Source: Bradyrhizobiaceae bacterium
GTDB lineage: Bacteria; Pseudomonadota; Alphaproteobacteria; Rhizobiales; Xanthobacteraceae
Direction: 5' to 3'
Assembly: GCA_003105195.1 (NCBI GenBank)
Contig: PQAH01000081.1
Coordinates: forward strand, 1 to 32,651
DNA: 32,651 nucleotides
The notes beneath the pieces were generated by a model. That model saw nothing but the letters and a program-made list of their open reading frames with translations. It made no database searches and had not been told where the DNA came from. A program made the translations under genes and the position numbers. Shown here piece by piece: positions 15,923 through 23,800 of the stretch. Numbering within the stretch: the stretch's first letter is position 1; each line of letters starts with the position of its first letter.

Positions 15923-16432
15923 TCACCTTTCCGGGGGCCCGTCCGAGACCCGCTCGATGCGCGGCGGATGGCCGGTGGCGGCCAGGAACCGGACCAGGTC
16001 GTCGCGCCCGATCGAGGTCGTCATGGTGTTGACCAGCGGATGGTAGTTCAGGATCGCCTCCTCCATCATGGCGGCGTCCAGGACCACCGTGACGCGGCGT
16101 TCCGTGTCGTTGATCACCCCGAACGGCGTCACCGCGCCGGGCTCGACGCCGAGCAGCGCACGCAGCAGGTCCGCGGAGCCGAAGGAGAAGCGTCCGGCGC
16201 CCAGCCGGTGGTGCAATGTCTTGAGATCGACCCGGGCGTCCTCGCGCAGCACCACCAGGAAAACCGTGTCCTTCTTGTCCTTGAGGAACAGGTTCTTGGT
16301 GTGGCCGCCCGGAATCGTGCCGCGCAGGGCCTGGGACTGCTCGACCGTGAACAAAGGCGGGTGGGCCGCGGTCGTGTGGGGAATGTCGAGCCGGTCGAGA
16401 AAGGCGAACAGTTCGTCCGGTGTTGCGGGCAT
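15923..16432 (-). CDS. Prolyl-tRNA editing protein (YbaK/ProXp-type deacylase)
   Basis: Stand-alone editing domain of 169 residues that hydrolyses mischarged tRNA, most likely Ala-tRNA(Pro), in the cytosol. Family marks are HPPLFTVEQSQAL (24-36), the IPGGHTKNLFLKDKK segment (40-54) with the conserved Lys and GG(H) of the INS/YbaK fold, and GAVTPFGVINDTERRV (99-113). Many alphaproteobacteria carry this protein separately because their ProRS lacks a full editing insertion. The ATG at 16432 gives a standard family N-terminus; the frame stays open upstream through the complement of the tRNA gene, which is not coding. The ribosome binding site is weak. It is the first gene on the minus strand facing away from the tRNA. 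Confidence 0.9.
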   Translation of the reverse strand: MPATPDELFAFLDRLDIPHTTAAHPPLFTVEQSQALRGTIPGGHTKNLFLKDKKDTVFLVVLREDARVDLKTLHHRLGAGRFSFGSADLLRALLGVEPGAVTPFGVINDTERRVTVVLDAAMMEEAILNYHPLVNTMTTSIGRDDLVRFLAATGHPPRIERVSDGPPER

Positions 16433-16558
16433 GGGAACCAAGCCTGATGGGGAGGGGAGATGTGGAAACGTGGTTTTACCGACCTCCCGGAGCGGTTGGA
16501 ACGGCTCTGCCGTGCAAAACGCACCGTTTCCGGCAGGCCGGACGCGTCGGGGCGCGCC

Positions 16559-16587
16559 TTGCAAACCGCGGCGGCATTTGGCATAGC
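16559..16587 (+). promoter_or_regulatory. Candidate housekeeping promoter for tRNA-Gly
   Basis: TTGCAA (16559-16564) resembles the -35 TTGACA, and CATAGC (16582-16587) is a partial -10, with the ideal 17-base spacer. Transcription would start near 16594, about 27 bases before the mature tRNA. The -10 match is poor. Confidence 0.35.
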
Positions 16588-16620
16588 AACGCCTGACCGG
16601 CGGTGCCGGACCCCATGGAT

Positions 16621-16695
16621 GCGGGTGTAGCTCAGGGGTAGAGCACAACCTTGCCAAGGTTGGGGTCGTGGGTTCGAATCCCATCGCCCGCTCCA
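16621..16695 (+). tRNA. tRNA-Gly (anticodon GCC), CCA encoded
   Basis: A 75-base cloverleaf. The acceptor stem GCGGGTG (16621-16627) pairs with CGCCCGC (16685-16691) with one U-G wobble; the discriminator is U and CCA is encoded (16693-16695). The anticodon stem CAACC/GGTTG encloses TTGCCAA with anticodon GCC at 16653-16655. The T-arm contains GGTTCGAATCC. It decodes GGC and GGU. There is no sign of an integrated element at its 3' end. Confidence 0.97.
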
Positions 16696-16796
16696 AAATT
16701 TCGCTTTGTCCGGGCCGGTCAGCCGAGATCCCGACGTTCACGGGCAGCCGTCATGGCTTCGGGCGGCTCGGAGCACGCTTCGTATTGGGACCATGC

Positions 16797-17231
16797 ATGG
16801 AAACACAGGAACTCCATCGTGGCCGCCTGATCGACCATATCCAGCTGGTCGTCACCGATCTGGCGGCGAGCCGCCGTTTCTACGAGGCGATCCTTCGCGT
16901 GCTCGAGATTCCGATCGGCGGCGGCGCCGAGGACTATTTCTGGGCCGATGAATTGTTCGTCTCGAGCCGGGACAGCCGGGCGGCGCAGGGCCAGCTGACC
17001 GGACGCCATCACCTTGCCTTCCAGGCCAAGGACCGCGCCATGGTCGATGCCTTCCATCGGGCGGGGCTCGCGCACGGCGGCACCGACAACGGCGCGCCGG
17101 GCGAGCGCCCCTATCATCCGGGCTACTACGCGGCCTTCCTGCTCGATCCGGACGGCAACAACATCGAGGCCGTCCATCACGGCGAAGCCGACCGGAGCGC
17201 GGCCTCGGTGAAGATCACGTTCGGGGGCTGA
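16797..17231 (+). CDS. VOC-family (glyoxalase/dioxygenase-like) protein
   Basis: Single-module protein of 144 residues of the vicinal-oxygen-chelate fold. It has the paired beta-alpha-beta-beta-beta layout: LIDHIQLVVTDLAASRRFYE (13-32) opens the first half and RHHLAFQAKDRAMVDAF (about 70-86) the second, ending with FLLDPDGNNIEAVHH. Possible metal ligands are His16, His71/His72 and the Glu of NNIEAV. Such proteins include glyoxalase I, ring-cleaving dioxygenases and resistance proteins, so the reaction is not predictable. The ATG at 16797 begins the fold; the frame is open upstream into the tRNA gene, which cannot be coding. It lies about 100 bp after the tRNA and converges on the gamma-glutamyltransferase gene. 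Confidence 0.88.
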   Translation: METQELHRGRLIDHIQLVVTDLAASRRFYEAILRVLEIPIGGGAEDYFWADELFVSSRDSRAAQGQLTGRHHLAFQAKDRAMVDAFHRAGLAHGGTDNGAPGERPYHPGYYAAFLLDPDGNNIEAVHHGEADRSAASVKITFGG

Positions 17232-17239
17232 CGGGACGC

Positions 17240-17272
17240 GCCGCGTTGCCGGTGCATGCGGCACGGCGCGGC
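17240..17272. terminator. Possible bidirectional hairpin between convergent genes
   Basis: GCCGCG (17240-17245) with CGCGGC (17267-17272), and TGCCG (17247-17251) with CGGCA (17259-17263), can stack into an interrupted stem with a seven-base loop. It fills most of the 58-bp gap between the VOC and gamma-glutamyltransferase stop codons. There is no U-run. Confidence 0.35.
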
Positions 17273-17289
17273 CTCTGCGACGGCTCGCT

Positions 17290-19017
17290 TCAATGCCCCG
17301 CCGCCAACGTGCCGCGATGGCGCGGGTCGGCGGCGCCGACGAGGCCGTCGGGCGCGACCAGGATCGAGTTCGCCGATCCGGAATTCGTCCCGAGCACGAC
17401 CGTGTGACCGCGCGCCTCCAGGGCCTGGACGATCTCGGGCGCAAGGCCGCGCTCGGCCGCGACCCGGTCGGGCAGCCACTGGTGATGGATGCGCGGTGCG
17501 GCGACCGCCGCGGCGAGGTCCATGCGGAAGTCGATCACATTGGTGATCACCTGCAGAACCGTCGTGATGATGCGGCTGCCGCCGGGCGAGCCCGTGACCA
17601 GGGCGACGCGCCCGTCGCGGAACAGGATCGTGGGCGTCATGGAGGAGAGCGGCCGCTTGCCGGGACCGGGCGCATTGGCCTCCCCGCCGACCAGGCCGTA
17701 GGCGTTGGGGACGCCGGGCTTGGCGGCGAAATCGTCGAGCTCGTTGTTGAGCAGGATCCCGGTGCCCTCGGCGACCAGCCCGACGCCATAGCTGAAGTTC
17801 AGCGTGGTGGTGTTGGAGACCGCGTTGCCGAAGCGGTCGACCACCGAATAGTGGGTGGTGTTCGGGCTCTCGAAGGCCTGCGGACGGCCGGGCTTGATCT
17901 CCTGCGCGGGTCGCGCGCGGTCGGGCGAGATCTCGGCGCGCAGCGCGTCCGCATAGGGCTTTGCGGTCAGGCCCGCCACGGGCACCCGCAGGAAGGCCGG
18001 ATCGCCGAGGAACTCGCTGCGGTCCGCATAGGCGGGCTTCATGGCCTCGATCATCAGGTGCAGCGCGCCCGCGTCCCGGGTCTCGAGCCGGAAGCCTTCG
18101 AGGATGTTGAGGATCTGGACCAGGTGCACGCCGCCCGAGGAGGGCGGCGGCATGGACGCGATCTCGTAACCGCGATAGCTGCCGCGCACCGGCGCGCGCA
18201 CCAGCGGCCGGTAGTCGCGCAGATCCTCGCGCGTCATCAGGCCGCCGGCGTCGCGCACGCTGGCGACGATCTTCTCGCCGATCCGCCCCTCGTAGAAGGC
18301 GCGTTGACCCTCGCGCGCGATCGCGGCAAGCGTGTCCGCCAGGTCGGCCTGCACCAGGCGATCGCCCTCGCCGAGCGCGACGCCGTCGGGCTTGAGGAAG
18401 ATCCTCGCGGATGACGGCCAGCGCACCAGCCGCGGCTGGAAGCGGGCGAGCGAATCCGCGAGGTCGTCCTCCACCGGGATGCCCTCCCGCGCCAGGCGGA
18501 TCGCGGGTGCGATCAGCTCGGCGAGCGTGAACCGGCCCGAACCGTAGCGCGCGTGGGCGAGCGCGAGGCCCGCGACCGTGCCGGGCACGCCGATCGCGAG
18601 GCCGGAGTCGCGCGACTTCTGCGGGTCGGCATCGCCGGCCGCGTCGAGAAACACGTCGCGCGTGGTGGAGGCCGGCGCGGTCTCGCGGTAGTCGATCGCG
18701 GCCGTCTCGTTGCGCCCGGCGAGATGCACCAGCATGAAGCCGCCGCCACCGAGATTGCCCGCCTGGGGATGCGTGACCGCGAGCGCGAAGCCGACCGCAA
18801 CTGCGGCGTCGACCGCATTGCCGCCGCGCGCGAGGATGTCCACCCCGACCCGCGTGGCGAGCTTCTCCTGGCTCGCCACCATGCCGTTCCGCGCGAGAAC
18901 CGGCTGCGGCCGCACGACCTCGGCGACCGGCGGCGCCTGGCCCGATGCGGGTGCCGACGCCAGCACCGAGAACGCCAGCGCGAGAAGCCATTGCCTGCGA
19001 GTCATGCCCATGCTCAT
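17290..19017 (-). CDS. ggt: Gamma-glutamyltransferase
   Basis: Periplasmic Ntn-hydrolase that removes or transfers gamma-glutamyl groups from glutathione and related peptides; about 575 residues, normal for the family. The precursor self-cleaves before the catalytic Thr of SPNTTHYSVVD; with the start used here that is Thr387 (E. coli Thr391). Other marks are GGNAVDAAVA and GNLGGGGFML in the large subunit, and PLSSMTPTI and TGSPGGSRI in the small subunit. The N-terminus MTRRQWLLALAF...ASG is a secretion signal; its twin arginine makes Tat export possible, though the family normally uses Sec. Start codons at 19044, 19017 and 19005 are all in frame and none has a strong ribosome binding site, so the start is uncertain. 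It converges on the VOC gene and diverges from the TPM-domain gene. It may recycle glutathione-derived glutamate and cysteine. Confidence 0.93.
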   Translation of the reverse strand: MSMGMTRRQWLLALAFSVLASAPASGQAPPVAEVVRPQPVLARNGMVASQEKLATRVGVDILARGGNAVDAAVAVGFALAVTHPQAGNLGGGGFMLVHLAGRNETAAIDYRETAPASTTRDVFLDAAGDADPQKSRDSGLAIGVPGTVAGLALAHARYGSGRFTLAELIAPAIRLAREGIPVEDDLADSLARFQPRLVRWPSSARIFLKPDGVALGEGDRLVQADLADTLAAIAREGQRAFYEGRIGEKIVASVRDAGGLMTREDLRDYRPLVRAPVRGSYRGYEIASMPPPSSGGVHLVQILNILEGFRLETRDAGALHLMIEAMKPAYADRSEFLGDPAFLRVPVAGLTAKPYADALRAEISPDRARPAQEIKPGRPQAFESPNTTHYSVVDRFGNAVSNTTTLNFSYGVGLVAEGTGILLNNELDDFAAKPGVPNAYGLVGGEANAPGPGKRPLSSMTPTILFRDGRVALVTGSPGGSRIITTVLQVITNVIDFRMDLAAAVAAPRIHHQWLPDRVAAERGLAPEIVQALEARGHTVVLGTNSGSANSILVAPDGLVGAADPRHRGTLAAGH

Positions 19018-19204
19018 GCGGTTCTTATCGCCGGGAAACATCATTCGCCAGCGCGAGAATACGACGCTGCACGGGACGAACCAGCATTCCGATGCTCACG
19101 AAAGAGTTATTCGGGATCGGTGGGCCGTGCAGGCGCGGTCCCGTCGTGGCGATCCAGGCGACATCGGGTAGAGTGACTTGCTCGCGCACAGCGGAGAGGA
19201 AAGC

Positions 19205-19816
19205 ATGGTCATCACGGATGCCGACAGCAGCCGCATCGCCGAAGCGATCCGCACGGCCGAGGCGCGCACCTCGGCCGAGATCCTCTGCGTGGTCACGCCC
19301 GAGGCCAGCAGCTATCGCTTCGTGCCGTTCGGCTGGGCCTCGGTGCTCGCCTTGTTCGTGCCCTTCCCGCTGATCCAGATGACCGGCTGGTCGGCGACCA
19401 CGATCTATATCTGGCAGCTCGCCGTATTCGCGGCGGTGGCGCTGGCGCTGTCCCGGCGCAGCATCCGGTTCAGCCTGGTGCCCGGGCGCACCCGGCGCGC
19501 GCGGGCGCACGCGCTCGCGTTGCGCCAGTTCCGCGCGCTCGGCCTGCACCAGACCGCGCAACGCAGCGGAGTCATGATCTTCGCGGCGCTCGCGGAGCGT
19601 GACGCGGAGATCGTCGCGGACGCGCGAGTCAACGAGAAGATCGCGCCGGACGCCTGGGCGAAGCCGGTCGAGGCGCTCACCGCCGCGCTGCGCGCCGGCC
19701 GGCCGGCGGAGGGGTACATCGCCGCCATCGAGCAGATGGCCGAAATCCTCGCGCAGCATTTCCCGCCGGGCGCCATCAGTCACGACGAGCTGCCCAACAA
19801 GCTGATCGTGATGTGA
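19205..19816 (+). CDS. TPM-domain membrane protein (TLP18.3/Psb32/MOLO-1 type)
   Basis: Protein of 203 residues. The N-terminal part (ITDADSSRIAEAIRTAEARTSAEILCVV, residues 2 to about 30) and the later VMIFAALAERDAEIVADARVNEKI region (about 119-142) form a split TPM fold interrupted by two hydrophobic helices (about 42-60 and 66-84). The ARTSAEILCVV and GV-IF-ALAER patterns match bacterial TPM_phosphatase-domain proteins. Some plant members show phosphatase activity; the function of bacterial ones is unclear. The ATG at 19205 has GAGAGGA upstream, an excellent ribosome binding site. Bacterial TPM genes often follow lemA and a longer TPM gene; neither is nearby, so this is a solitary copy. Confidence 0.82.
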   Translation: MVITDADSSRIAEAIRTAEARTSAEILCVVTPEASSYRFVPFGWASVLALFVPFPLIQMTGWSATTIYIWQLAVFAAVALALSRRSIRFSLVPGRTRRARAHALALRQFRALGLHQTAQRSGVMIFAALAERDAEIVADARVNEKIAPDAWAKPVEALTAALRAGRPAEGYIAAIEQMAEILAQHFPPGAISHDELPNKLIVM

Positions 19817-19931
19817 ATGACACGACGGCCGGTCGCTCCGGTCGCTCGATCGGACGGCTACAGCCGCTTCTGCTGGAATGGAATCACGTCTGGCCAGTTC
19901 CTCGGCCGGTCATGGCTGTAGACTCTCGTGG

Positions 19932-19980
19932 GCGCATGTTCCTGTCGGCGAACCGGTATCCGCTTCGCCGGAACATGTGC
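19932..19980. repeat. 49-nt intergenic palindromic repeat, diverged copy 2
   Basis: The same length and layout as the element at 1126-1174: outer arms GCGCATGTTCC (19932-19942) and GGAACATGTGC (19970-19980) pair at 10 of 11 positions, with a central AACCGGT. Many inner positions differ from copy 1, but both arms have changed together so that pairing is kept, which suggests selection for structure or independent members of a family. Its last base touches the stop codon of the AhpD-like gene. Confidence 0.6.
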
Positions 19981-20696
19981 TATCTCGCCTGGGCGTGGTA
20001 CACGGCGTTCGGGCGCATGTCGGTCGCCGAGGCGACGCGGTTCGACATGTTGAAGAAGGCCGCGACCGCCGCGATGTCCCAGATGTCGCGGTCGCTGAAG
20101 CCGGCGCGGCGCAGGCGCTCGCGGTCGGCCTCCTCCACGCCCCAGGGCTGCGAGCTGAGCTTCACGGCGAAGTCCAGCATGGCGCGCTGGCGCTTGCTCA
20201 GCCGTGCCGCGCGATAGTTCATGACCATCAGCTCGCCCTGGACGGGGTCGCCGGAGAGCGCCCGCACCGCGGCGCCGTGGGCGGTGAGGCAGTAGTAGCA
20301 GCGGTTCTGCGAGGAGACCGCGACGGCGATCATCTCGCGCTCCAGCTTGGAAAGGCCGGAGGCGCCCAGCATGAGATCGTTGTAGAAGGCGACGAAGGCC
20401 TCCAGCTTGGCGTTGTCGAAGGCATAGGCCTGCAGCACGTTCGGCACGAAGCCGAGCTTCTCCTCACATTTCCTGAAATAGGCCGCCATGGCGGGGCTGA
20501 GGGCCGCGGCCGGCAGGTCGAGCGCCATGATCGGCGCGTCGTCCCGTTGTGCCGCGGGATTGGCGGGCTGCGCCGCCGCAGGGCGGGAAGCCGCGACCGC
20601 GCGGGTGCGCGCCAAACGCTTCGGCGTGCCGCGAGAGGCCGGGCGGGCCCGGGGCGCGGGTTCGATCTTATTGGAATGCTTGAATTTTTTGGGCAT
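19980..20696 (-). CDS. AhpD-like peroxidase-related protein with basic N-terminal extension
   Basis: Protein of 238 residues. The C-terminal ~180 residues are an AhpD/carboxymuconolactone-decarboxylase-like fold of the peroxidase-related type: LPAAALSPAM, the helix EREMIAVAVSSQNRCYYC with Cys133 and Cys136, and His140, forming the EX(n)CXXCXXXH proton-relay/thiol site; then FSDRDIWDIAAVAAFFNMSNR near the end. This suggests thiol-dependent peroxide reduction. The first ~55 residues are an unusual Lys/Arg/Ala/Pro-rich tail (KKFKHSNK, then PRARPASRGTPKRLARTRA) absent from most relatives of about 185 residues. That it is translated is supported by AAGGAG just upstream of the ATG at 20696, while the internal Met57 has no such site. 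The tail looks nucleic-acid- or anion-binding, which is inference. It diverges from the glutamate dehydrogenase gene. Confidence 0.87.
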   Translation of the reverse strand: MPKKFKHSNKIEPAPRARPASRGTPKRLARTRAVAASRPAAAQPANPAAQRDDAPIMALDLPAAALSPAMAAYFRKCEEKLGFVPNVLQAYAFDNAKLEAFVAFYNDLMLGASGLSKLEREMIAVAVSSQNRCYYCLTAHGAAVRALSGDPVQGELMVMNYRAARLSKRQRAMLDFAVKLSSQPWGVEEADRERLRRAGFSDRDIWDIAAVAAFFNMSNRVASATDMRPNAVYHAQAR

Positions 20697-20861
20697 GGCC
20701 CGCTCCTTACGGCTTCTTTAGCGGAAGCTAGCCTACAGCCTTGCAGGGGCGAACGGAATCGCCGCGGACGCGCCCCGACGCGGCGCCCGCCGCATGGCCT
20801 GCCGGGGAAACCCTCGACGCGCCCGGGCGGATCGGGAAGACTCGCCGCACGGGAGACAGGC

Positions 20862-23800
20862 ATGGACGCGGACGCCACCCACGGCACCGACGAGGAGCGC
20901 ATCGCCAGGCGCCTGGTCGAGCTTGCCGGCACCATTCTCAGCGGCTTGCGCGGCGACATGCCCGAAAGCTTCGCCGAGCTCCTGTTCGCGCGCGCGGCGC
21001 CCGAGGACCTGATCCGGTTCGAGGCCCGCGAGATCGCCAGCCTCGCCGAGGACGCCTGGTCGTTCCTGAAGGAGCGCAAGCCCGGCGCGCCGAAGATCCG
21101 TTTCGAGGCACGCCAGGGGCCGATCGGCGGCGAAGGCATCAAGAGCGTCGCAATCATCGAGATCTTGAACGACGACATGCCGTTCCTGCTCGATTCGGTC
21201 CTGGCCGAGCTCGCCGAGGAGGGGGTCGACGTCCGCCTCGTGGTGCACCCGATCTTCACGGTCGAGCGCGACCACACGGGCAGCCTGGTCGGATTCCGCG
21301 GCGAGAGCCCCGCCGTGGGCGCGGCGCTGCGCGAGAGCTTCATCCACATCCATGTGGAGCGGATCGAGGACGAGCAGCGCCGCACCAACGTCCTGCACGC
21401 GCTCGGCAAGGTGCTCGCCGACGTACGCGTCTGCGTGCAGGACTGGCGGCCGATGCTCTCGCGGGTCGCCGATGCGATCGCGGACCTGCGCAACAACCCG
21501 CCGCCGCTACCGGTCGACGAGATCGCCGAGGCCGCGCAGTTCCTGGAATGGCTGGTCGCCAACAACTTCACCTTCCTCGGCGTGCGCGACTACGCGGTCG
21601 GGGAGGAGGGCGGCGACTACGAGCCGCAATTCGAGACCGGGCTCGGCATCCTGCGCGCGCCCGAAGTGCGGGTGCTGCGCCGCGGCGGCGACCTCGTCTC
21701 GATCACGCCGGAGATCATGGAGTTCCTGAAGGAGCCGAAGGCGCTGATCATCACCAAGGCGAACGTGCGTTCGCGCGTGCATCGCCGCGTCTACATGGAC
21801 TATGTGGGCGTGAAGCGCTTCGACGCGGAGGGCCGCATCGCCGGCGAGTTCCGCATCGTCGGCCTGTTCACCTCGACGGCCTACACGCGCTCCACCCGCA
21901 CGATTCCGTACCTGCGCCGCAAGGTGGACGCGCTGATCAAGCGCTCCGGCTTCAACATCGACAGCCACTCCGGCAAGGCGCTCGTCAACGTGCTCGAGCA
22001 GTATCCGCGCGACGAGCTGTTCCAGATCGACGAGGACACCCTCTACCAGTTCGCGATGGCGGTTCTGCACCTCGACGAGCGGCCGCGCGTGCGCGTGCTG
22101 CCGCGGCGCGACCGTTTCGACCGCTTCGTCTCGGTGATCGTCTACGTGCCGCGCGAGCGCTACGGCTCCCCGGCGCGCATCGCGATCGGCAACCATCTGG
22201 CGTCCGTCTACCAGGGGCGCGTCTCGGCCTTCTACCCGTTCTTCCCGGAAGGACCGCTGGTGCGTGTCCACTTCATCATCGGCCGCTCGGGCGGCGAGAC
22301 GCCGAACCCCGATCGCGCCACCCTGGAGCACGCGGTCGCCGGCTTGGTGCGCACCTGGACCGACGGGCTCGCGGAGGCGATCACGCTGGTGCACGAGCCC
22401 GTCAAGGCGCACGCGCTGACCCGCCGCTACCGCGACGCCTTCCCGAACAGCTATCGCGACGTCTATCCGCCCGCGATCGCGGTGGCGGACATCCGCGCGA
22501 TCGAGAGCCTGACGCCGGTGCGCACGCTCGGCGCCGAGTTCTACAGCCGGCGCGAACCCGGGGGGCCGGAGGCGGGACTGAAGGTGTGGAGTCGTGAACG
22601 GCCGATTCCGCTCTCCGACCGCGTCCCCGTGCTGGAGAACATGGGCTTCAAGGTGGTCGACGAGCACACCTACCGGATCGCGCCCGCGGGCGACGGCGCT
22701 CCCGAGGTGTGGCTCCACGACATGCTGCTCGACTGGAGCGAGGCCGGAAGCTTCGATCTCGACGCCCTGAAGCAGCGACTCGAGGCCTGCTTCATCGTGG
22801 TGATGCGCGGCCGCGCCGAGAACGACGGCTACAACGCGCTGGTGCTCGCGACCGGGCTGCAGTGGCGCGAGGTGGCGCTGCTGCGTGCGATCTCGCGATT
22901 CCTGCGCCAGATCCGGGTCGCCTATTCCCAGGACTACTTGTGGGCGACGCTGCGCAAGCACGCCGGCGTCGCCTCGGCCCTGGTGCGGCTGTTCCATCTC
23001 CGCTTCGACCCGCGTGTCGATCTCGCGGGGGAGGAGCGCGGCAGTCGCGAGCGCGAGGCCGCGCGGGCGATCGAAGAGGCGCTGGCCGCGGTCGAGAGCC
23101 TCGACGAGGATCGGATCCTGCGCCACTTCCTCAATGCCGTGCAGTCGGCGCTGCGCACCAATTTCTACCAGATCGACGTCGGCGGCCAGCCGAAGGCGAC
23201 GATCGCAATCAAGTTCGACAGCCGCCGCATCGAGGGACTGCCGCTGCCGCGCCCCCTGTACGAGATCTTCGTCTACTCGCCGCGCGTCGAGGGCGTGCAC
23301 CTGCGTTTCGGCAAGGTGGCGCGCGGCGGTATCCGCTGGTCGGACCGGCCACAGGACTTCCGCACCGAGGTGCTCGGCCTCGTCAAGGCGCAGCAAGTCA
23401 AGAACGCCGTGATCGTGCCGGTCGGCGCCAAGGGCGGCTTCGTCCCGAAGCACCTGGCGCCGGGCATGCCGCGCGACCAGGTCCAAGCCGAGGGCATCGC
23501 GGCCTATACGATGTTCGTCTCGACCCTGCTCGACATCACCGACAATCTCGGTCCGGACGGCATCGTCCCGCCCGCCAACGTGGCGCGGCACGACGGCGAC
23601 GATCCCTATCTGGTGGTCGCGGCCGACAAGGGCACGGCGACCTTCTCGGACACCGCGAACGGAATCGCGCTGGAGCACGGCTTCTGGCTCGGCGACGCCT
23701 TCGCATCGGGAGGCTCCGCGGGCTACGACCATAAGGCCATGGGCATCACGGCGCGCGGCGCCTGGGAGGCGGTGCGCCGCCACTTCCGTGAAATGGACGT

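Noticed and set aside
16621..16695. tRNA-Gly as an integration site for a genomic island
   Set aside because: No integrase, no direct repeat of the tRNA 3' end and no change of gene character were seen on either side within the window.
16433..16741. N-terminal extension of the prolyl-tRNA editing protein containing MGFEPTTPTLARLC
   Set aside because: This well-known spurious peptide arises from translating the complement of a tRNA-Gly gene, which lies at 16621-16695. The family N-terminus starts at 16432.
19878..20861. Upstream extension of the glutamate dehydrogenase frame
   Set aside because: It runs antisense through the AhpD-like gene and lacks family similarity; the ATG at 20862 has a ribosome binding site and gives the normal length.
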